A stretch of 64,000 bases of DNA, taken from positions 558,001 to 622,000 of the forward strand of contig CP047920.1 in the NCBI GenBank assembly GCA_010202645.1, written 5' to 3'. Positions within the stretch are counted from its first letter, which is position 1. The number at the start of each line of letters is the position of its first letter. The position numbers and the translations under genes were made by a program. This DNA comes from Candidatus Saccharibacteria bacterium oral taxon 488. GTDB taxonomy: Bacteria > Patescibacteriota > Saccharimonadia > Saccharimonadales > Saccharimonadaceae. Below the pieces are notes generated by a model. The model did not search any database. It was not told the origin of the DNA and worked only from the letters and a program-made list of their open reading frames with translations. Positions 58,867-64,000 of the stretch are shown here, in pieces.

Positions 58867-59763
58867 TTACCACATGTTTGTCAGATGGACCGACTTAAAT
58901 CCATTCCAACCGTGACCAACTTCTGCTGAACCACTACTAAACGGCCAATTCATATTGCCGCTATTTGTATATTGCAGCAACCGTCCGTCTTTCGTCCGAC
59001 CGACAATATCCGCCAGGCCATCAGTATTCATATCACCGAGCATAATGGTATCAAACCCGTTCCAGCCATGACCGATTTGACGACCGCTCTCGAACATTGT
59101 CGTCTTGTTGTCGCGTCCACGATTGAGATATGCCCACATCGTACCGTCCTGGCGTACTGCGACGATATCATCATAACCATCACCATTCAAATCACCAGCA
59201 ACAATCGATCGAACATTATTCCAACCGTGACCGATTTGACGGGCTTCATCTGACACGAAATCATACGTCCCTTCAAGCTTCTTGTAGCGCAGATAAACCT
59301 TGCCTGCCATCAAGTTACCGTTAGCGTCGACATAAACATGTGAGACTGGGCTATCCTTACCGTTCAATTTAGCAAATACCGCGCCACCATGATGGTCGAT
59401 GTCGCTCGCAACCGGCTTGTCGGCAAATGGCGTCGTTACTGAGCCATTGTTACGGAATACTTGAGCCTTTTGATTCTTTGAATAGGCAACGATATCCGGA
59501 CGACCATCGCCATCCATGTCAGCAAATGTAATGTTTGTGTATTTGTTAAAGCCCTGCCCGATCTTCGTCGAACCGCCACTAAACGGCCAACCCGGGATAG
59601 CATTGTTCTGATACAGCCACAACGAGCCATCTTTGCTCAAGCCAACTGCGTCACTGAAGACAACACCCTCGGTAGCATTCGCAACTGGTGCGCCACTCAG
59701 CACCAAGCCAAACACCGTCGCCGACAGCCCAAGCACCGTTACCGTTTTCTTTAGTATTCCCAT
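58867..59763 (-). CDS. Secreted FG-GAP/VCBS repeat protein
   Basis: 298 aa from the ATG at 59763, with ribosome site GGAGGG 5 nt upstream. A signal peptide (KKTVTVLGLSATVFGLVLSG then APVANA/T) leads into repeats ADMDGDGRPDIVAYSKN, GDLNGDGYDDIVAVRQD and GDMNTDGLADIVGRTKDG. Each is of the D-x-D/N-x-D-G calcium loop kind seen in FG-GAP beta-propellers, and GHGWN recurs three times. Very similar repeats occur in actinobacterial secreted proteins. It may bind carbohydrate or host surface. A short ACCGTC/GACGGT hairpin lies in the leader. Confidence 0.85.
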   Translation of the reverse strand: MGILKKTVTVLGLSATVFGLVLSGAPVANATEGVVFSDAVGLSKDGSLWLYQNNAIPGWPFSGGSTKIGQGFNKYTNITFADMDGDGRPDIVAYSKNQKAQVFRNNGSVTTPFADKPVASDIDHHGGAVFAKLNGKDSPVSHVYVDANGNLMAGKVYLRYKKLEGTYDFVSDEARQIGHGWNNVRSIVAGDLNGDGYDDIVAVRQDGTMWAYLNRGRDNKTTMFESGRQIGHGWNGFDTIMLGDMNTDGLADIVGRTKDGRLLQYTNSGNMNWPFSSGSAEVGHGWNGFKSVHLTNMW

Positions 59764-59829
59764 ACGTCCCTCCACCGTCATAGACGGTATTTATTTAGTA
59801 CACTCCTACCGTACTACGTTTTCTAAATA

Positions 59830-59862
59830 AAAGCAATCCCGCTTGTGATTATCAAGCGGGAT
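59830..59862 (-). terminator. Terminator after rpsJ
   Basis: Minus-strand stem ATCCCGCTTG/CAAGCGGGAT (the arms meet in a short loop at 59846-59852), followed by TGCTTTTATTT. Confidence 0.8.
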
Positions 59863-59895
59863 CGTGGTAAATTCTACTGTAGGATTAGCGACCAA

Positions 59896-60213
59896 TTACA
59901 TCCGAATCTCAGCGTCAACGCCAGCCGGTAGGCTCAGATTCTGCAGGCTATCAATCGTTTTTGGCGTAGCATTGGTAATGTCAATGAGGCGCTTATGAGT
60001 ACGCATCTCGTAGCTCTCACCACCCATTTTATAGACGTGCGGGCTTTTTACTACCGTGTAGGTACTGCGACGGGTCGGCAGCGGCACAGGGCCAGCCACG
60101 CTCGCGCCGGTGCGAATTGCCGTATCAATAATTTGTTTTGCCGACTGGTCGATGACTTTATGGTCGTACGCTTTCAAGCGAATACGAATCTTAATACCAG
60201 CGTCTTGAGCCAT
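59896..60213 (-). CDS. rpsJ: 30S ribosomal protein S10
   Basis: 105 aa. It has [40 protein letters not shown] and [20 protein letters not shown], the S10 family blocks. It takes part in the small subunit head and in transcription antitermination with NusB. It stands alone here, not at the start of the usual S10 operon. The leader of about 90 nt is folded. A terminator follows. Confidence 0.97.
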   Translation of the reverse strand: MAQDAGIKIRIRLKAYDHKVIDQSAKQIIDTAIRTGASVAGPVPLPTRRSTYTVVKSPHVYKMGGESYEMRTHKRLIDITNATPKTIDSLQNLSLPAGVDAEIRM

Positions 60214-60233
60214 AGCTCCTCCTTTTATGTGCG

Positions 60234-60287
60234 ACTCCGTAACCTCTGCTCACGCCCGTGCCTCACGGATGGCCGAGTTCTCGGAGT
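60234..60287 (-). promoter_or_regulatory. Folded leader of rpsJ (possible autoregulatory element)
   Basis: Minus-strand RNA: outer arms ACTCCG/CGGAGT, an inner CCGTG-AGG-CACGG hairpin, and a CCGAG-AA-CTCGG hairpin that uses the same bases as the outer stem, so two mutually exclusive shapes exist. TATAAT at 60307-60312 starts this leader. It may be an S10 autoregulation site; no known leader family is matched. Confidence 0.4.
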
Positions 60288-60332
60288 AAATTAATACTGT
60301 TTGGCGATTATATCACAATACCTGAAGTATGG

Positions 60333-60947
60333 CTAGTCAAGAACTACCGGATTTGCTGCCACCCACTGACGCCACTGCGCGACATCTTCAATCGGCGGTC
60401 GATAACCCATAGCTTCACCCAACCGGCTCGCCGCCAAAATACAGGCTGCAATATAGTCGGCACTAGCTTCGTGGTCAGACCGGACATATTCTTGGTATTG
60501 CTCACTAGTATAGTCCACTGGCAGAGGTACGATGGTATTATCTATCTCACCAAAAACCTGCATTATCTTTTCGTCAAGCTGGATTACGTGCCCTAACTCA
60601 TGACAAAACGCTATCAACCCGACGATTTGACGACCTATTTCTGCATCCTCAAGTCGCTCACGCGGCACACCCAGTCGAGACGACATCCGTGCTATAAGAT
60701 TCGGACTAGACAGCGTCTCCCTCGTGCCGATGACAATCATTGGAATTTTCTCACCATTCCGTGTTTCACCCTCACCACCCCTGAAATCACCACTGTTCTC
60801 ATCAATAACAATTTGCATCTCCTCTAGTGTCCGAGCCGGAAACAAATTCAAGGCGGTCTCGTAAATATCACCTGCTAGCGGATTGATATACTCACCAAGT
60901 GTTTTGACTCTTAATTTTTGCTCTTTTTTGTGCGACAACTCTTCCAT
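60333..60947 (-). CDS. Putative zinc metalloprotease (HELGH zincin)
   Basis: 204 aa. The zinc motif is H116-E-L-G-H120 in LIAFCHELGHVIQLDEKI, and a downstream acidic pair in SDHEASADYIAACILAASR would supply the third ligand, as in many zincins of the IrrE/ImmA-like and peptidase-M78 kinds. There is no signal peptide. The early segment ARTLEEMQIVIDENSGDFRG is not a known family. It lies between rpsJ and ldh with its own promoter (TTGACG, 17, TACAGT at 60957-60985), so may be a stand-alone stress or regulatory protease. Confidence 0.6.
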   Translation of the reverse strand: MEELSHKKEQKLRVKTLGEYINPLAGDIYETALNLFPARTLEEMQIVIDENSGDFRGGEGETRNGEKIPMIVIGTRETLSSPNLIARMSSRLGVPRERLEDAEIGRQIVGLIAFCHELGHVIQLDEKIMQVFGEIDNTIVPLPVDYTSEQYQEYVRSDHEASADYIAACILAASRLGEAMGYRPPIEDVAQWRQWVAANPVVLD

Positions 60948-60956
60948 AGCAATCTA

Positions 60957-60985
60957 ACTGTAACATATAATATTTATTCCGTCAA
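60957..60985 (-). promoter_or_regulatory. Promoter of the zincin gene
   Basis: Minus-strand TTGACG (60980-60985), 17-nt spacer, TACAGT (60957-60962), 9 nt from the ATG at 60947. The -35 lies just past the ldh stop. Confidence 0.6.
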
Positions 60986-60988
60986 GCA

Positions 60989-61915
60989 TCACTCTAAGCT
61001 ACGAATTGCCTCCGTTACCACCTCGGCTGAATGACGTAGTGCCGCCTGCTCGCGCTCATTAAGCGGATACCCTGTCAAGATCTTCACGCCATCTGCACAA
61101 ATTGTTGACGGTAGGCCAAGCACTACATCGTGCAGTCCATACTCGCCCTCAACCAGTGAGCAGACTGGATAGACCGAGCGTGACGACGAGCGTAGTGCCG
61201 AGACAATCTTGGAGATAACGAAACCAATTGCATAATACGTCGACCGCTTGGTCTCGATCACCCGGTACGCCCGTTGACGAATTTTTTCCTCAATACCATC
61301 GACCATCGCTGGCTTAAATCCCGGATAATCAGCGAGTGGCACCTCACCGACTTGCGCCGATTCGATTGTCGCAAATGATGAATCGCCGTGCTCCCCTAAA
61401 ATGTACGCGTCAACCTCCCGACTATGCACATCTAGCTCGTCTGCAATATATGATTTGAGCCGTGAGGTATCGAGTGCCGTCCCCGTGCCAAACACCCGAC
61501 TCTTTGGCAGGCCCGATTCTTTCAGCGCCACATACGTTAGTGCATCAACCGGATTTGATACCACAATGATATACGGGCGAGCACCGTTTCTCATAATATT
61601 TCTCACTGTCCCACGCATAATCTCAGCATTCACGCCGAGCAGCTCCAGTCGCGTCTGCCCCGGCTGTTGCGGTGCACCAGCGGTGATAACCACGATATCA
61701 TCAGTCTTGATGTCATCATAACTACCAGGCCGCACCACAACACACCGATCAATTCCCATTCCATCAGTGATATCCGCCGCTTGACCCCACGCCAGATCGG
61801 GGTTACGGTCAATCAGCACGATTTCCTCAACCACACTCCGTAGTGCGCAGGCGTATGCCGCTGTCGCACCGACCATACCGCCCGCACCGACGACCACCAA
61901 CTTCTGTTTATTCAT
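60989..61915 (-). CDS. ldh: L-lactate dehydrogenase
   Basis: 308 aa. The NAD site is VVVGAGGMVGATAAYACAL, the substrate loop AGAPQQPGQTRLELL (Q at the position that separates lactate from malate specificity, R in the catalytic loop), the catalytic His in YILGEHGDSSFA, and the middle VVSNPVDALTYV. Q at the specificity site favours pyruvate to L-lactate, regenerating NAD in fermentation. Its own promoter (TTGACA, 17, TACAGT at 61951-61979) and an AGGAG ribosome site are present. Confidence 0.92.
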   Translation of the reverse strand: MNKQKLVVVGAGGMVGATAAYACALRSVVEEIVLIDRNPDLAWGQAADITDGMGIDRCVVVRPGSYDDIKTDDIVVITAGAPQQPGQTRLELLGVNAEIMRGTVRNIMRNGARPYIIVVSNPVDALTYVALKESGLPKSRVFGTGTALDTSRLKSYIADELDVHSREVDAYILGEHGDSSFATIESAQVGEVPLADYPGFKPAMVDGIEEKIRQRAYRVIETKRSTYYAIGFVISKIVSALRSSSRSVYPVCSLVEGEYGLHDVVLGLPSTICADGVKILTGYPLNEREQAALRHSAEVVTEAIRSLE

Positions 61916-61950
61916 GTCTGTCTCCTGATTTTTATTGCAATAACCCCTCT

Positions 61951-61979
61951 ACTGTAACGCTATCTCGTTAACTTGTCAA
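61951..61979 (-). promoter_or_regulatory. Promoter of ldh
   Basis: Minus-strand TTGACA (61974-61979), 17-nt spacer, TACAGT (61951-61956); leader of about 30 nt. Confidence 0.75.
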
Positions 61980-62015
61980 ACTGTTCATGATAGTCCATTG
62001 ACAATGTAGCCCATC

Positions 62016-62045
62016 AAAAATCCCCCAGTTTCCCAGGGGATTTTT
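62016..62045 (-). terminator. Terminator of tuf (bidirectional sequence)
   Basis: Inverted repeat AAAAATCCCC/GGGGATTTTT with a 10-nt loop. It ends the tuf message and could also stop a transcript from the other strand. Confidence 0.85.
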
Positions 62046-62063
62046 ATGCTTAGGTTATGAAGA

Positions 62064-63248
62064 TTATTTGTTAATCTTTGTTACCACACCAGCACCAACG
62101 GTACGGCCACCCTCGCGGATAGCAAAGTTCAAACCTTGCTCCATAGCGATTGGGGCGAGCAACTTAACCTTGAAGGTTACAGTGTCGCCTGGCATAACCA
62201 TTTCTTTGTCAGCTGGCAGCTCAACTTCACCGGTCACGTCAGTGGTGCGGAAGTAGAACTGTGGCTTGTAACCCTTGGAGAATGGAGTGTGGCGACCGCC
62301 TTCTTCCTTCTTCAAGATGTATACTTCAGCTTCAAACTCGGTGTGCGGGGTAATGGTGCCCGGCTTTGCCAAGACCTGGCCACGCTCAATGTCAGTCCGC
62401 TCAATACCGCGTAGCAAGACACCAGCGTTGTCGCCTGCTTGACCCTGATCCAGAGACTTCTTAAATGCCTCAATACCGGTCACCACAGACTTCTGGGTTG
62501 GGCGGATACCAACGATTTCAACCTCGTCGTTCAGCTTAACAACACCCTGCTCAATACGACCAGTTGCCACAGTACCGCGACCCTTGATTGAGAAGACGTC
62601 CTCAATTGGCATAATGAATGGCTTGTCCATGTCGCGTGGTGGCTCTGGGATATAGCTATCCATAGCATCAACCAGCTCCATGATGGCGTCTTCGTATTTC
62701 TCGTCGCCTTCCAGCGCCTTGAGAGCTGAACCCTTGATGATCGGTGCATCTTTGTCAAAGCCATTCTTCTCGAGAAGTTCACGAACCTCTTCCTCGATTA
62801 GCTCGACCATATCTGCGTCAGCCATGTCCATCTTGTTGAGGAAGACAACGATCTTTGGCACGCCAACCTGCTTCGCCAGCAGCACGTGCTCGCGGGTTTG
62901 TGGCATCGGGCCGTCGGTTGCCGCAATCACGAGGATCGCGCCGTCAACCTGGGCAGCACCAGTGATCATGTTCTTGACGTAGTCAGCGTGGCCTGGCATG
63001 TCAACGTGTGCGTAGTGACGGTTCGGTGACTCGTATTCTTGGTGCGAGCTGGCGATGGTAATACCGCGCTGGCGCTCTTCTGGTGCGTTGTCGATCTGGT
63101 CGTACGCAATTGGTTTGTTAACTGCGCTTGGGAGGCGCTTTGCGAGCACTGCCGTAATTGCGGCGGTCAGTGTCGTCTTGCCGTGGTCAACGTGGCCCAT
63201 TGTACCCACGTTAACGTGCGGCTTGCTTCGGTCAAATGCATCTGCCAT
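62064..63248 (-). CDS. tuf: Elongation factor Tu
   Basis: 394 aa, intact. G1 [18 protein letters not shown], switch [16 protein letters not shown]3 [17 protein letters not shown]4 [12 protein letters not shown], and the C-terminal [20 protein letters not shown] with V-x-x-K-I-N-K end. It carries aminoacyl-tRNA to the ribosome. The G3 segment reads D-M-P-G-H in place of the usual D-C-P-G-H, so a redox-sensitive cysteine is absent. It has a leader of about 75 nt with a strong AAAAAAGGAGA ribosome site. Confidence 0.97.
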   Translation of the reverse strand: MADAFDRSKPHVNVGTMGHVDHGKTTLTAAITAVLAKRLPSAVNKPIAYDQIDNAPEERQRGITIASSHQEYESPNRHYAHVDMPGHADYVKNMITGAAQVDGAILVIAATDGPMPQTREHVLLAKQVGVPKIVVFLNKMDMADADMVELIEEEVRELLEKNGFDKDAPIIKGSALKALEGDEKYEDAIMELVDAMDSYIPEPPRDMDKPFIMPIEDVFSIKGRGTVATGRIEQGVVKLNDEVEIVGIRPTQKSVVTGIEAFKKSLDQGQAGDNAGVLLRGIERTDIERGQVLAKPGTITPHTEFEAEVYILKKEEGGRHTPFSKGYKPQFYFRTTDVTGEVELPADKEMVMPGDTVTFKVKLLAPIAMEQGLNFAIREGGRTVGAGVVTKINK

Positions 63249-63323
63249 TTGTAGAAGTTCTCCTTTTTTAATAATATTTTCACGCGATAAGCCCCCGAAA
63301 AAGGCTCCACGGCGTATGGGCTA

Positions 63324-63365
63324 ATTATAACTGGTTTGCAAACTGTTGTAAATAGGGTTTATACT
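63324..63365. promoter_or_regulatory. Divergent promoters of tuf and the 63372 gene
   Basis: Minus strand: TTTACA (63347-63352), 17 nt, TATAAT (63324-63329) for tuf. Plus strand: TTGCAA (63336-63341), 18 nt, TATACT (63360-63365) 6 nt from the ATG at 63372. The two promoters overlap, so they should interfere with each other. Confidence 0.65.
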
Positions 63366-63371
63366 ATGAGC

Positions 63372-63890
63372 ATGAGTATCTTTTCTAAGAAAGCAACACC
63401 TGAAGCAACCCGCACTAGTGTATATCCAAAACGATTATCATATGACGAGCGTCAGGAGCTAAATGCCGAGTATGATCGTCGTCATCAAACCAGTCTACCG
63501 AAGCTACCCTCTTTAAGTATCGCCTTCCTTCTAACCATAGCGCTCGCAGCAACCTGGATGTTCATCAAGCTCACCACCTTATTTATCAAGGCCAGCGGAC
63601 AGTCTGCCGTCTTTCTATTATTCTTTCTATTTATCTTCATCGCGATCTGCTACGGTGTTACATTTTTCTACGTCAAGCGCACCCTTGATAGGCTCAGCGT
63701 TAGTGGCACAAAATTTGTTATCGTTTACGTCGCACTCATTAGTGTCGTACTCGGGTGCTGCCACCAACTCGGTGTCGCTCCCTTTCACACACTTCTGTTA
63801 CTGCCGCTCCCAACTTTGTTGGTCGCTACTGGTGGACACTACGTTGCGACGAGTATACTCGCCAAATGCTGCGTCCATTTTGAATGGTGA
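63372..63890 (+). CDS. Multi-pass membrane protein of unknown function
   Basis: 172 aa from the ATG at 63372 (MSIFSKKATPEATRTSVYPK). About 50 charged residues precede four hydrophobic segments (LSIAFLLTIALAATWMFIKL, AVFLLFFLFIFIAICYGVTF, FVIVYVALISVVLGCCHQL, LLLLPLPTLLVATGGHY). A few cysteines lie near the last helices. No family is recognised. The ATG at 63366 is possible too, but the -10 is 6 nt before 63372. The 110 nt after it to the window end hold a TATACT near 63981, presumably for the next gene beyond the window. Confidence 0.6.
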   Translation: MSIFSKKATPEATRTSVYPKRLSYDERQELNAEYDRRHQTSLPKLPSLSIAFLLTIALAATWMFIKLTTLFIKASGQSAVFLLFFLFIFIAICYGVTFFYVKRTLDRLSVSGTKFVIVYVALISVVLGCCHQLGVAPFHTLLLLPLPTLLVATGGHYVATSILAKCCVHFEW

Positions 63891-64000
63891 TATCAATAAT
63901 TGTATTATATACAACACTTTCTTACAGGGTTAGATTGTTGTAATTATTACTTTTTGTTTATTATTTTCTCTGTGATGTCGTATACTGAAGAATGTGTATC

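Noticed and set aside
1..64000. CRISPR array or Cas genes
   Set aside because: No regularly spaced direct repeats and no Cas-like proteins were seen.
1..64000. UGA recoded as Gly or Trp, as in some other CPR bacteria
   Set aside because: TGA ends many intact genes such as nusB at the expected position.

Overview
The window looks like one contiguous chromosomal segment from a member of Candidatus Saccharibacteria (TM7; Patescibacteria/CPR). This is an inference from gene content and layout. The window shows a split two-subunit transketolase, a RNase HII-YraN fusion, a LemA/HtpX pair, dispersed type IV pilus genes (PilB-type ATPase, pilin-like proteins), a HEPN-like membrane protein inside the gat operon, short intergenic gaps, many 1-20 base gene overlaps and, over its annotated genes, no biosynthetic pathway for amino acids or nucleotides. 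TGA is used as an ordinary stop (for example nusB), so there is no sign of the UGA-Gly code of some other CPR lineages. There is no prophage, CRISPR array or insertion sequence.

Layout. 1-2040: pyruvate kinase start, rnc (frameshifted), NUDIX, nusB, rpmF. 2174-8473: a secreted hypothetical, leuS (carrying an inserted repeat), a frameshifted membrane-anchored protein, an orphan Mur ligase, a candidate structured RNA and a GNAT acetyltransferase. 8494-14025: short pta, a nucleotide-pool cluster (two Ham1/RdgB-like proteins, a deoxyribosyltransferase-like protein, a MazG-like/DUF1653 fusion and a further NDT-like gene) and ligA. 14006-19476: membrane protein, htpX, lemA, an AbrB/ABC exporter operon, two tRNAs and a hydrolase fragment. 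19497-28919: ABC exporter, tRNA-Leu, peptide-binding protein, secG, holin-like protein, pilin, uvrC, an NTase-like gene (frameshifted), HD hydrolase, ThrE-like exporter. 28934-38135: dnaE, galU, NUDIX and the gatC-gatA-HEPN-gatB operon. 38168-42861: pilin-like adhesin, membrane protein, uvrB. 42955-50113: LOG protein and a sugar-phosphate operon (pfkB-type kinase, class II aldolase, transketolase halves, rpe, rpiB), then a secreted HNH nuclease. 50134-63890: M1 aminopeptidase, rnhB-yraN, rplS, malic enzyme, pilB, SpoU methylase, FG-GAP secreted protein, rpsJ, zincin, ldh, tuf and a terminal membrane protein.

Physiology suggested: a fermenting, host-dependent cell. Pyruvate kinase, Pta, malic enzyme and L-LDH sit beside a non-oxidative pentose phosphate pathway. 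Nucleotides appear to be salvaged and sanitised. Surface functions include pili, a propeller-like adhesin, an FG-GAP protein, a secreted nuclease, an aminopeptidase and peptide uptake.

Main observations. (1) A 111-bp hairpin-rich repeat lies in frame inside leuS and inside the linker of the RnhB-YraN fusion. The copies are about 86% identical in DNA, about 72% in the encoded peptide, and paired bases in one stem change together. This resembles the Rickettsia palindromic elements. (2) A -10 hexamer ends 6-7 nt before the start codon of about twenty genes, which predicts widespread leaderless mRNAs, often from overlapping divergent promoters. (3) Three genes are each broken by a single missing base in a homopolymer. 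(4) A promoter-to-U-tract structured RNA lies upstream of the Mur ligase.
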